64,000 nt of DNA from Neoscytalidium dimidiatum. Lineage: Eukaryota; Ascomycota; Dothideomycetes; Botryosphaeriales; Botryosphaeriaceae. Positions 1 to 11,026 of this stretch are shown here, piece after piece (the stretch's first letter is position 1; every line of letters starts with the position of its first letter). The notes beneath the pieces were generated by a model. That model saw nothing but the letters and a program-made list of their open reading frames with translations, was not told where the DNA came from and did no database searches. The DNA lies in the NCBI GenBank assembly GCA_037367355.1, contig CM074698.1, forward strand, positions 3,844,001 through 3,908,000, read 5' to 3'. The translations under genes were made by a program, and so were the position numbers.

Positions 1-1070
1 TTCAGGTAGAGCAGACCCTTCTTCAACAAGACGTAGCCTTTCGACTTCCGGTCAACAGTGAAGGAAATGACGGAAGCCTGAATGATACCCTTCATGGACT
101 CCACAATGACTCGGTTCTTACTCAGCTGCTCCTGGACCAGAATGACCTTCTCTTGACCCCTCGTAATGAAGTATCCACCGGGATCGATCGAGCACTCGCC
201 CAGCTGGCCCATTTGCCTCTCCGACTTGCCCCAGAGGTGACACTTATTGCTGCGCAGCATGATCGGCATGCGCCCGATGTGAATACCCTTCCTCTTCACC
301 TTCACATTCCCCTTCTTGTACTCGACATCCACCACGATGGGCGCCGCGTACGTCATATCCCTCAGGCGACACTCATTCGGAGTGATTGTGCTCTGAATGC
401 CTCGCACATTCTCCTCCTCAACGCGGCACGGCTTGAGCACGCGGATGTCGGTGTAGCGCCAGAAGAACTTGTCGTCCACGTCGCTGTACACGTACTGGTT
501 CGCGCGCAGGATCTCCTTCAGCTGCACGTCCACGAAGTAGTTGAACGAGTCGATGTGCTGCTTCACCAGGCCCTTCACCTTCAGGAACGCCGGCAGCAGG
601 TTCCACTTGTCCTCGGCAGTGTTGATCGGGTCCGTCAGCGACTTGCCGTAGTAAAAGGGCTGCAGCACCGAGTCCATCCCGTCGTCCAGCCGTCGCTGCG
701 GCTTCCGGCGCGGCTTCGCCGACTGGTGTGTCGGTTCTGCGGCGGCGTTCGAAGTGACGGCGGCGGCGCTTTCGCCATTGCGCTGCTCGGGGCCATGAGT
801 GGTCGCGGGTTCACTCGCTGAAGGTGGCTGCGTATTTTGCGTCTCGGTCGCTGTCGTGGTCGTGGTGGTGGCGGCGGCGGCGGCGACGGCGGGTTCAGGC
901 TCAGCGGGTTTCCTGCGCGGAACTGCGCGCGGCTTGCGGATAGCTTTTGCGGTGGGCTGCAGCGTCTTGTCAGAATACGATTTCGCGCGATTGAGAAAGG
1001 CGGAAGAGATTACCTGAGCAGCACCGTCCGCGCCGTCCTGAGCGCCGTCCTTCCTTGCTCTAGGCGGCAT
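1..1070 (-). CDS. RPC2: DNA-directed RNA polymerase III subunit RPC2 (5' part, runs off left edge)
   Basis: This is the second-largest, catalytic-core subunit of nuclear RNA polymerase III, which makes tRNA, 5S rRNA and U6. The frame starts at the ATG at 1070-1068 and stays open to the window edge, about 356 codons with no intron. From about residue 132 it matches RPC2: LTDPINTAEDKWNLLPAF, then LVKQHIDSFNYFVDVQL, then the beta-lobe block IGRMPIMLRSNKCHL and the family signature ECSIDPGGYFI..GQEKVILVQEQLSKNR. The KVILVQEQ form separates it from Pol I and Pol II paralogues. Residues 1-130 are low-complexity, rich in Ala, Thr, Pro, Arg and Lys, and are absent from the yeast protein as I know it. 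The rest of the roughly 1150-residue subunit lies left of the window. Identity is near certain; the exact start is likely but not proven. Confidence 0.93.
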   Translation of the reverse strand, partial: MPPRARKDGAQDGADGAAQVISSAFLNRAKSYSDKTLQPTAKAIRKPRAVPRRKPAEPEPAVAAAAATTTTTTATETQNTQPPSASEPATTHGPEQRNGESAAAVTSNAAAEPTHQSAKPRRKPQRRLDDGMDSVLQPFYYGKSLTDPINTAEDKWNLLPAFLKVKGLVKQHIDSFNYFVDVQLKEILRANQYVYSDVDDKFFWRYTDIRVLKPCRVEEENVRGIQSTITPNECRLRDMTYAAPIVVDVEYKKGNVKVKRKGIHIGRMPIMLRSNKCHLWGKSERQMGQLGECSIDPGGYFITRGQEKVILVQEQLSKNRVIVESMKGIIQASVISFTVDRKSKGYVLLKKGLLYL

Positions 1071-1546
1071 GGTTGACGAACGAAGGTGAGGTTGGTCAGC
1101 GACAGTTTTGCCCCGCGGGTTTGTGAGTTTTCTCGAGCACAGCTTCTGACTCGGAAGATCGCCGACGTACCGCGGTGGGCGCCGTGAAGCCCCTGCGTCC
1201 TAAGTCGTGGCCGTACAGTAACGCTTTGCACCGCCGCACTGAGTCAAAAAGCCGATGACCGTCTCTAAAGCCGATGAATTTATAGTTGCTTTCTAGGTGG
1301 GCGGCCACCAGACGTCACTTAGATAGGGTTTTTGCTCACTTCACCACCGAAGGCAACATCCACCAACCGGTCCCACATGCATAGCTTATGTGTTTGATCT
1401 CGCTGGACCTGGCTCGCAGGGCAGGTATGCCGAGCATGTGCTGAATTCACCAAATGCAATTCCATTACTACAGGCACTGATCGTAACTTCATCATTTTTC
1501 TTGAAACGTCACCACACTCTCACCGGTGTGCCCAAACACAAGACAC
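1071..1546. other. Intergenic, RPC2 5' side and aldo-keto reductase 3' side
   Basis: This 476-base stretch lies between the RPC2 start and the aldo-keto reductase stop. It must hold the RPC2 promoter and the reductase 3' end. I see no coding sequence, repeat or RNA gene in it. Confidence 0.6.
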
Positions 1547-2720
1547 CTATGACCTGTCATCAGGCGCAAAGATATCGTTCCAGAAGCCACGGTAGTGCTT
1601 CTTCTCACCTAGCTCCTTCAACTCCTTCACCTCCGTCGGCGTCAATTTGAACGACACGACTCTCAAGTAATCCACCAGACGCTGCTCCTTTGAGCTCGTC
1701 GTGATTGGGATGATGTCCTGATCGATGCACCACCTCAGCGCGATCTCGCCCTCACTGACCGCATACTTCTTGGCTAGCGCTGCGCTTAGCTCGTCGATAG
1801 GACCGGGCTTAGCTTTGGTGGCTGCGCTCAGTGGGCCGTATGCCTGAGTGGCGATACCGTGCTGGTTGTGGAAGTCGAGCAGCTTGGGGTGCTGCAGGTA
1901 CGGGTGGAACTCGATCTGGTTGACGGCCGGGACGACCTTGGCCGTCTTGAGCGTCGCCTCCAGGTGCTGCGGCAGGTAGTTGGACACGCCAATGGATTTG
2001 GCGAGGCCGGCCGCCTTGACCTCCTCCATCTCCGCCCACTTGGCCTGGAGCTCTTCATCGGTCTTGGCGAAGAACGGTGCGTGAATGAGGTAGCTACGAA
2101 GTCACCCGCATCAGCTCTGCCACATTGGTGGCGCAAGCTGGGTCCGTGGATTGCCCGCATGCGAATTGGATATGTACTCACAGGTCGACATAGTCCAGCT
2201 GCAGCTTCTTCAAGCTGGTCTTGATCGCGCTCTTGATGTCCTTGATATTGGCGTACACCTTGGTCGTCACGAACAGCTTTTCGCGCGGCACGCCGCTCTC
2301 CTTGATCGCCTGCCCCAGCTCAGGTTCCGTCTTGTACATCTCGGCGCCATCCAGGTGGGTGTAGCCAAGCTTGATGGCTGTTTTTGTTGCCTCGACAAGG
2401 CTCTTGTCGATCTGCGACTCGTCGCCCGTTTTGTACCACGCAGTTCCTGTGCCGTAGCCGAGCTGTTGTGTTGAGTCTTGTCAGCCATCGCACTGCATGG
2501 ACCTAGGCGACTGTACAAGAGCAAGGGAGATGGGGCCAGGGCATCAGAATGCGCAGGTGCTGACAGTAAGCAGCAGAGGCCAGGGCTGTACAAGCTGTGG
2601 CTGTACGCCAACGGCTTGCATGAAGGATGCAGCGGCTTCGGGAGAGGCGCGACATACCACTGGGATGGAATTCCCATCATTGAGCTTCAAGCTCGGGATC
2701 TGAACGCCGGTGGCCGCCAT
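1547..2720 (-). CDS. NAD(P)H-dependent aldo-keto reductase
   Basis: The model is complement(join(1547..2093,2182..2462,2658..2720)), 296 residues in three exons with GT-AG introns of 88 and 195 bp. It is a (beta/alpha)8 barrel oxidoreductase that reduces aldehydes or ketones with NAD(P)H in the cytosol, or in mitochondria if the upstream start is used. It begins [16 protein letters not shown] and splices to [14 protein letters not shown]. The AKR catalytic tetrad is complete: Asp59 and Tyr64 in THLDGAEMY, Lys89 in VTTKVY and His119 in YLIHAPFF. Further hallmarks are [23 protein letters not shown] and the nucleotide-binding [10 protein letters not shown] near the C-terminus. It resembles the AKR3 branch (yeast YDL124W/YPR1-like alpha-keto reductases), but the substrate cannot be read from sequence. 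In-frame ATGs at 2963 and 2951 would add a basic, Ser/Arg-rich leader of 81 or 77 residues. Confidence 0.9.
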
Positions 2721-4314
2721 AGTGGAATGCGCGCGGGCGTGAACAGCTATGGCGGGTCTTGGTGAAGGTGAGGTAGTAGAAGCCCGAGGCGGCGATGCTT
2801 TGGAAGAGAAGCGAAGAGTGACGCGAGAGGGGAGAGGAATGTCGGCAGGAGTGGAGCTGCGCGGGGCAGCGACAGAAGTAGCTGTGATCGTCGTAGTGGT
2901 TGCCGTCGCAGCTGGTCTCAAGCTCCTCCTCAGCACCAGTCCAGTTGGCATGAGGTTGGCCATTTTCCCCAATCGGATTATCACGGCGCAAATGATTATT
3001 ATTCTACAATATCAGTGCGCAAGCAATTCCGCTCTTTGCTATGTTCCTGCGTAACGGCTGTTGTCATAGCACGGAGCTCTTGCGCAAGAGCGCATTCACT
3101 TACCGTCGCGTGGTGCCCTCATCAACCCCACCTTCACCTTCGGCTTCCAGCGATCCGTAAGCGAGAACGGACTTGACGCCATGACGTAGCCCGACATCGG
3201 CCCTTGTCCGTGGCCGGGCTAAATAAAGAAGGAATCCTGGGAGCCTGATCTACTACTATCTTGTGAAGAGAGGTGCTGCACTGCGCGCGCACCCTTTCTT
3301 CGTAGTATTGCCTTTCTCTGCTGCTGACTTCCTGCCGTCTGCAGCACTGCCGCCCAGCACTGCCGCCCAGCACTCCCTCGCAGACCTCAAACCTTGGATT
3401 TCATTCGTCACCGCTCTCGTTGCATCGCATCGCAGCGAATCAGATACAACACATTCTGCATCAGAACGCCGGGGCCCTGCACGCGCTTGTGCTCGTTCTA
3501 TCGAAATTTTCCCGTCCTTGGACCATCAACAGTAAGCATGCATTATCTCGCCCTTGTCGGCAATTTGGACCCCGCCCCCAAAAACAGGGGCTTCCTATCT
3601 GCTAGTGAGATGGATGCCACATACCAGTGTGAACTGGGCTGCAACCAAACCGCCGTCCAGCTCCGATTTCACTCCTGTGCAGCTGCAGGCAACGGTTACC
3701 ACCTCAGCCTTGCAAATGAGCCTAGTTTCACCGTCCCGGGAGTCGAGGCTGAGCAGCTGAGCGCCTTACACGGCAAGATGGTCGACCGACAACCAGTTCG
3801 TGTGTCGCTATGTCTGAGCTATCAGGGCCTCTGAGCGTCAGCTAAACGTCTGGCCCCCAACTGTGCGACCTGGTACACTGACCCACCTTCGCTATCTGGG
3901 GTAACAATCAGCAACACCTAGTATATTCCGGGTAAGTGATTTCCATGTAATTGCAGCACACCAGTTCAGATAAGGTGCAATCTCTGCCTACCAGCCCAAA
4001 GGTCCTTTACCGTGCAAGTTGATTGGTCTTCCCTTTTCTAAATTTGCCCCGACAACGCACCCGCCGTTCTCTTTTTCACTGAGTTTGAGGGTTGCCAGTC
4101 ATCTACCCATATATGGAGGTAACAAGGTCCAGCCCCATGTCAATCGACCCATTGAGACGGGGATGTGCGCACATGCCAACGAGGCTTCAGCCCTCTATGA
4201 AATTTTGCCTTGGTTTCTTGTGCCGAGCCGTTTCCTTAAAGTTAGGCTGTCTCCTCGAGATAAAGGGGAATAGTCGCCTTCGACAGTCTTTTCGCACTCT
4301 TGTGTGTCTCAATC
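2721..4314. other. Divergent intergenic region between aldo-keto reductase and membrane protein
   Basis: About 1.6 kb separates two divergently transcribed genes. Positions 2721-2963 can be read in frame as an N-terminal extension of the reductase (see findings). The rest holds short overlapping frames in both strands without domain-like sequence. One at 3538-3834 (98 codons) has no recognisable features and I do not call it. A TATA-like CTAAATAAAG lies near 3219-3228. Confidence 0.5.
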
Positions 4315-6718
4315 ATGAGCAGCTTTCCGGCTTCATCGGAATCAACAGACTACTACGGGGTCCATACAGGTGCATGGGTCAACTGGTCTGATGGCCCTAT
4401 CCTTGGAGCTACTATTACGCTCAATCGCAGAGATGGCGGTCTCTTGGTATCTTTCATCGCGCTCTTTGTCACCTTAACCGGAACGGCTTTCTGGAGGATC
4501 TCCTGCTTCATACTTCACCACCGCTTCTCCTCAGAAGCTCCGCGGGATGGACTCTATCACCAACGGCAAGCAATACTTCGGAATGCCGCCAACGGAGCAA
4601 CTGGAATCGGCAGCTTTGTGCAAACTGCTTGGGTCTGGCGCGGAAGAGCTTCCGGCACATGCCGTCGCATGCTGCCACTTATGATATTCACCGCCATTTG
4701 CATCAGCGCCTTTGCCACCGCCGGTATCTTCTCCTCCAGGATTGCAACGTCGACGGGTTCGCAAGTTCTAGTCACAGGTCGCGGTTGCGGCGCACCTGAC
4801 CTGGCGAACATCCCCAACCCGGACGTAGAGCAAACGATCGTCTTACCTTACAACACCCAAAGAACCATAGACCACGCCAACTACGCGCAACAATGCTACA
4901 TGAACAACTCCAGCCCAGAGGAATGTAATAAGTATGTCCGGAAACGGCTGTCGTGGTCCGAAGATAGAAATGCCCGTTGCCCATTCGGAGAAGGGCTCTG
5001 CAAGAACGAACTCGGCAATCTCGAACTCGACACGGGTTTTGTCAGCAGCGATGATGTTGGTCGCAATGACCCTCCGAGTCAGCGTTTCATGTACAGATAT
5101 CGAGTCAGATGCGCACCTCTGACCACAAGCGGCCGTACACAGTCGTACAATTACTCTGGAGAAGGCAGGGAAGCGCAATACCAAAGATACTACTTTGGAG
5201 AGCAAGTATTGGGCAACATCACTCGCAACTTCACCTACGAGTATGAAGAGCGCTCGCTCGAACAATTCACAGCGGAGAACTTTACCAGCGCTAGCCAGGA
5301 TTATAGTGTTGGGTGAGTTAATGTCATTGGCTTCACAACCAGCAAGCTTCAAACTTACACGATGCGTAGAATAACCTGGGCAAACTTCTACAACGGATCT
5401 TTGTTGCCCAGCTCTTCCTTTATGCCGCTTCCTGGATTCCTTGAAGAGCAAGGCGACCTCATTCTATTCATCCTGTCACCCAACTTCGTACTCTTCACGA
5501 ACGAGACGGACGATCCGTGGTACTCGGCTCACCAACTGCTTCCCAAGGCTTTGACAAACAACCTCATAGCGGGCACACAGTATGTGTACACGGCGGACGA
5601 ACCCGCATCTTTCCTCGCATGCCACAATCAGCATCAGGTCTGCAACCCATCCCTTCCCGAAGTCAAACGATGCACACCTCTCGGCTCCCCTAAGGATACG
5701 TGGGAACGTGCAGCCGACCTATGGTCCGACCCCATAACAAAGGACCTCATTAACTGGTTTTCGTACCCTCTGGGCTACTCTTTAATCGCGAACGTTGTAA
5801 TATCTCTCGGCATATCGTCACTCCCTTCAAGGTGGTCCCTCTCAAACGGATTCCAAGGCCCCATCCCCACCAATCAGTGGCAGCTGGACGTCCAGCACTG
5901 GTTCCAAGCCACTCTAGCCGCGATGCAGGAGCTCTTCGTCGAGCTGGCCACCGGCCCCTCCAACGCCGACATGCTCCCCTACATCTCCTCCCCAGACCCG
6001 TCTTCCTACGACAGCGTCTGCAAGAAACAGGTAAGTCCACCCCAACCCAACCCCAGCTCCGCCCCTCTCTCCCTCGCAACGCGCCCCCAAACCAGCTAAC
6101 CGCTCCTCCTGCCAGAAAATCCTCACCACAGCCTACACCAACATCAACGCCCTCGGCCTCGGCCTGACCCTCTCCCTCGGCACGCTCATCATCCTCCTCT
6201 CCTACACCCTCGAGCCCCTCGCGCTGTGGTACCAGCGCCGCCGCGCCCTCGACACCTACGCCCGCCTCGAGTGGGCCGCCAACGAGACCCTCCAGCTGCA
6301 GCGCCTCGCCCACGAGCAGCTCGGCGCCGGCGGGCCCTGGCGAGGCGGCGCCGCCGCCGTGCCCTACACCGAGGACGGCACCCGCCGCCTCGCCATGCTG
6401 GACCTCGCGGACCAGGAGCACCCGCGGCTCAAGCTGCCGCCGGTGGCGTTTGAGGATGAGAAGCGCGGGGAGGATGGGCCGGGGAATGGTGATGATGCTG
6501 GCGATGATCAGGCGGGGAAGAAGGGCGCGACGGCCACGACGGTCGAGACGGATGCCGAGCGGCGACGAGGCTCAGAGGTGAGCGAGATGTCTTCTCCCTC
6601 GTCGTCGGAGGCGACGTCCGCGTCGGAGGAGTCGTTTGGGAGGTCGGAGACCGTGGTCGATCTGTCCGCTGTCGATGGGTCGTTCCATCGCGGGTTCGGG
6701 GACACTGAGCGACGTTGA
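4315..6718 (+). CDS. Uncharacterised multi-pass membrane protein with large glycosylated loop
   Basis: The model is join(4315..5312,5370..6030,6116..6718), 753 residues, with introns of 57 and 85 bp (GTGAGT...GTAG and GTAAGT...CCAG). I chose the ATG at 4315 because it has A at -3 and is the first ATG in frame. Hydrophobic segments are seen at about residues 42-62 (LLVSFIALFVTLTGTAFW), 120-140, a weaker one near SLIANVVISLGIS, and 564-586 (LGLGLTLSLGTLIILLSY). Between TM2 and TM3 lies a loop of roughly 300 residues with many Cys and several N-glycosylation sequons (NNSS, NYS, NIT, NFT, NGS, NET), so it is probably lumenal or extracellular. The C-terminal 150 residues after the last TM are Asp/Glu/Ser-rich, low-complexity and probably cytosolic. 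I do not recognise a named family. This architecture is common among fungal hypothetical membrane proteins, and function is unknown. Confidence 0.8.
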
Positions 6719-8029
6719 ATGACAAGTAAGGGAGTGGAGGGATAGGGTGCCGTATTGTTGAAGAGAAATTGGTGTGGCAGTCAGCGGCTTTGTTGTACTG
6801 CATCCATGGCGTTTTGATCGGTTGGATGCGCGGCGTCGCCGGGTAGGGGTGTGGTGAAGATTTCACGAAACGGTCAGCGTCTTGTCCTTGGAGATTCCTT
6901 TTCTGAGGACACTCGAAGCCTTATTTCTTTTTAGTCTATGCAACGTGCCAAACACTTATACATTCTCTGCGTATCCAATCGTCCGCCCAGCGATATGACG
7001 CCCTCCCCCGCAATCCTCCACTAAGCGCTCGCTCACTCGCATCACGCCTCGGCGATCCCACACACGCCGAATCAAAAAAAAAAAAAAAAAGGCCGACCCG
7101 AACCATGGGGGCCGCCAAGAGGAACACGACCTACGTACATCATAACCTGAGACCTCCCCGTAGCCTTGACGTACCATCTTGAAAGTTCTTTGTCACAGTC
7201 GTAGAGCCCCGCGCTCTTTCCTTTCTCCCGCCGATCGCATGATATACGGTTCTTCTAAAGAGAGAGAGAGAGAGAGAGAGAGGCCGCATGCAGGCCACGA
7301 CTGGCCGCGACAGCCCTCGTCATGAAACCCAAATCGCGGCACCACGGCCGTGGCGCGCACCACGCACCGCGCTGCCACGCGCTTGATGCGAAGAATGGGG
7401 GAAGTCCGGCCGTTTCAACGCATGATGAACAAGCGGGCCGTGCAGGTCCTTCTCCTCATCGCTCTCCTGCTTGTCCCTCTTCGACCTCTTCGAGCCCTCA
7501 CAACCCCCCAATCCCTATAGTTACTCGACCGCAAATGAACCGTCTTGAAAAGCAGAGGGAACAAAAAGGCTCGCAGGCTTAGCGAAGCTGGCATCATTCG
7601 TTGCATACAAGTCCATGGCTTGTTGCTGAGATCACAGGTGCCACACTACTTTGAAATCGCCGCCGCTCGGCGCAGGGGTCAAGAAGAAAGGACGAGACAG
7701 CGCCGAAAACGGAGCAGAGCGAACAGGATCGACGACATTATCAAGCAGCAGTAGGGAGGAAGAGATCTTCCTCAATTACTAGGCAAAGGATCGTGGGTTT
7801 TCTCGTCACTTGTTATACACTGCCTTTCTTCTCTTTTTGTTATCCACACGCACACAAAAACATCTTATCCCCACCCTCTTCCTATCTCCACCTGCTCCCT
7901 TCACTAAGTAATTCCCTTGCAAAAGAAAAAAAAAATATAGGCCCTAAATGCAATCGAATGGTATTGTATTAAAAAGACGTAAAAAGGGGTGGGATAAAGG
8001 ACAGGACGCAGAAAAGCCAACTCGCGCTT
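6719..8029. other. Intergenic region between two gene 3' ends
   Basis: About 1.3 kb lies between the 3' ends of the membrane protein gene and PMA1, which converge here. It holds a run of 14 A near 7077-7090, an (AG)n microsatellite and C/T-rich runs near 7800-7930 that fit a PMA1 3' untranslated region on the minus strand. I see no convincing coding sequence. Confidence 0.5.
7259..7282. repeat. (AG)12 dinucleotide microsatellite
   Basis: There are about twelve uninterrupted AG units, flanked by non-repetitive sequence in a non-coding interval. Confidence 0.95.
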
Positions 8030-11026
8030 CTAAGCGCTCTTCTCGTGCTGCGTGGAGACACGCTGAAGGGAGACGACTGATGGGGTGTTAGCTTTCGCTG
8101 AATGGCACGTCGAAAGACGCGGGGAAGAGCCAACTTACCGAAATCTTCCAGGGATCTCTGCTTCTGGTCTTTCTTGGGCGACTTGCCGTGCATCAAATTG
8201 TCGAAACCGACGCTGTCCTGCAAGAGGTAATAGACTCCGCCCAGAACGCAGAAGACGCCGAAGGAGAAGATCCAAATACGGACAACCGCCACTATGGACG
8301 TTTGACCGCCGACGAACCAGCCGAAGAGACAGAAGAAGGTTGCGATAATATCGACAATTAAGATGGCGCCAGTGAGCTGCCACGACGGAATAGAACTCCA
8401 GAACGGTCCGTTTGCACGGGTGATGAAAATAAGCCAGTTCTCCGTGAGCGAGATTTGCAGGAAAAGAACCTCATCACGAACACCGAAGTTCTGAACAATA
8501 CCACCAGACACACCTTGACCAGCCGCGTTGGGGAGATCCTGGTAAGGGAACATGGTCGTGAGGGCGATCCAGGTACCGACAGCCAGAACAACCCCAAGGA
8601 GGACCGACATTCCCCAAAGCTTGGGCAAGTTCCACTTGACGGGCGTCTTGGAGAACGGTGCATTGTCATAAGCGATGGCCAGTGTAGCGATGTCAGCGAA
8701 GATGGCAATGAAGACAACAAGCTCGAGGTTGAGCGAGGTGTTCAGGATGGCGATCCAGAGACCCAGGAAGATTTCTAGATGCAGAGACAGCGCAATACGA
8801 TATACAACGTACGCGTACATGCGGTGGAAAATCTGGCGGGAGGTCTTCAAGGCGTCAATGATGGCGGACAAACCAGGAGCAAGGAAGACGATATCAGCAG
8901 CTGAACGAGCGGCATCAGAAGCACCTTCGACAGCAATACCAGTATCGGCTTTCTTCAAAGAAGGTGCATCATTGACACCGTCTCCGGTCATGGCTACGAG
9001 ATAGCCACGTTGTTGCAGGATTTCGACAACATTGTACTTGTGCTGAGGGAACACCTCGGCGAAACCGTCGGCAGCTTCGACAAAGTCGTAGATATCCGAA
9101 CCGGGCATCTCACCACCACCGCCAAGACCAAGACGTTCAGCGTTGTATACATTCGTCCCGAGTCCGAGTTGACGAGACGTCTCACGAGCGATGCCGACGG
9201 CATCTCCGGTCAACATTTTGATGGACAATCCGAGAGTCTTCGCCTCATTGATAGTGCGGGCTGTGTCGTGACGGGGAGGGTCAGAGCAAGGCATGATGCC
9301 AAGAATCTCCCACGAACTGTCACCACGCTTGCGAGCTACACCAAGGGAACGGAAACCACGAGTAGCAAATTCAGCGACCTTGTTCTTATATGCCTCATCG
9401 ACGGCTTCGGGGATCGGGTGGTCTTCCTCGACAGTTTTCAGGACGAACAGCGGAGCTCCCTTAACGCAGACAATTCGTTCACCCTGAGGCGATTCGACGA
9501 CTGCCTGCACCTTTTTCGAAACAGGGTCAAACGGATGGAACTCCAGGACCTTGTACTTCGACAATACGTTCTTCGCGCGAGGGTAGTATTTCAGCGATTT
9601 CAAGAAGGCCTTGTCAATGGCGTCGATACCTTTCTTCTTGCGAGACGCGGCCAAACAAGCAGTAAGCATTAGATCGTCAGGCTCGACACCAGCGACCGTG
9701 TACGGCTCAGCCAACGAAAGTTTGTTTTTTGTCAAAGTACCAGTCTTGTCGGAGCAAAGAATTTCGACGCCAGCCAGCGACTCGATGGCGGAAAGCTTTT
9801 GGACAATGGCTTGCTTCTTGGCGAGGTAAGCAGCACCAACAGCCATGGTGGTGGTAACGACAGCTGGAAGACCGACCGGCACTCCAATGATCGTAATTGC
9901 GAGCGTGAACTCAAGGATTTTGACGATTGGGTTGGAGCGGTAGAAGGACGAAATCCAGACAACCAGGAGAGTGAAAATAACGAGAATCAGAAGGACTGTT
10001 CCAATACCGTTCAAGACTTCGGTGAAATGGCCAGTGCCGGACGAGGCGGAAGCGACCAGAGAGGCAGCACGACCAACGAAGGTGCTATCGCCAGTGGCCG
10101 TGACAACCATGAAAGCTTCACCACGCTTGACCGCCGATGAAGCGTAGCAGGTATCATTTTTATGTTTGTCAACAGCCAAAGACTCGCCAGTGATCGCAGA
10201 CTGGTCCACTTGAAGGAATGCATCATCGGTGACGATACGGCCGTCGGCGGGAATGATGGTACCCTGGACAGTCGAGTTAGAATGCGAGGAAGCGTGCGCA
10301 GAGGCCGCTCAGAAACTGACCTCTTCGATTTGGAGAATGTCGCCAGGAACAACCTCTGGTGCTTCGATCTCAGTGAGAGCACCATTACGGAGAACAGTTG
10401 CCTTGAGCGCAAGGGTTTTCTTGAGCTCATCGACGATGGAACCAGCCTGGTATTCCTGGACGAAACCAACGGTTGCATTGAGTAAAAGCAAGGCGCAAAT
10501 GACACCGAAATCCACCCAGTCCTCGAGACCAGCAGCGAGAATGGCGGCGGCCTGTCGCGAATCAGATGAGTACTGCGGTATGTCTTTGGTTGATTGGGGC
10601 TGGACGTACCTCCATGACGAATTGGATCGGGCCGACAAAGTACATGAGGAACTTCAGGATGAGGTTCTCTTTATCCTCTTTCATCTGGTTCAGGCCAAAT
10701 TTCTTCCTGCGCGCCAGGACCTCGTCGTTACTGAGACCGTGGACGGTGCTGGTCTGCAAGAGCTCCTCGGGTACGGGACGGGCACCACCGGGCTGGGCTT
10801 CCTCCTCCTCGGGGTCAATGTTGGCGTCCTGCGATTCGAGTTCCTCGATAAGGGCGTCCATATCCTCCTCGTCTTCATCGTCGTCGTCCACGCCGTTCTT
10901 CTTGGGTGGCAGGTCCTGGGGCTTCTCTTCGGTGGGCTTCTTCTCGTCGAAGCCGCCGCTAGGAACGTCAGTTCCCAGGTGGTTGCGCGGGGCAGCGCCC
11001 TCGGAGCTGCTGTTGGTGTCCGCCAT
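8030..11026 (-). CDS. PMA1: Plasma-membrane H+-transporting P-type ATPase
   Basis: The model is complement(join(8030..8076,8139..10263,10321..10551,10610..11026)), 939 residues, with introns of 62, 57 and 58 bp. It is the P3A proton pump that builds the plasma-membrane potential and controls cytosolic pH. In order it shows an acidic N-terminus, ITGES (residues 240-244, actuator loop), [16 protein letters not shown] in TM4, the phosphorylation motif [11 protein letters not shown] with Asp388, KGAP for nucleotide binding, [10 protein letters not shown] and [15 protein letters not shown]. The last exon of 47 bp gives the regulatory tail [18 protein letters not shown]. It keeps the RVST site equivalent to yeast Ser911/Thr912, where glucose-dependent phosphorylation relieves autoinhibition. 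Length and all motifs fit an intact enzyme. I used the ATG at 11026; no other ATG lies in frame just upstream. Confidence 0.97.

Noticed and set aside
153..821. 222-codon plus-strand frame over RPC2
   Set aside because: It is the antisense shadow of the conserved RPC2 coding sequence, with no domain of its own.
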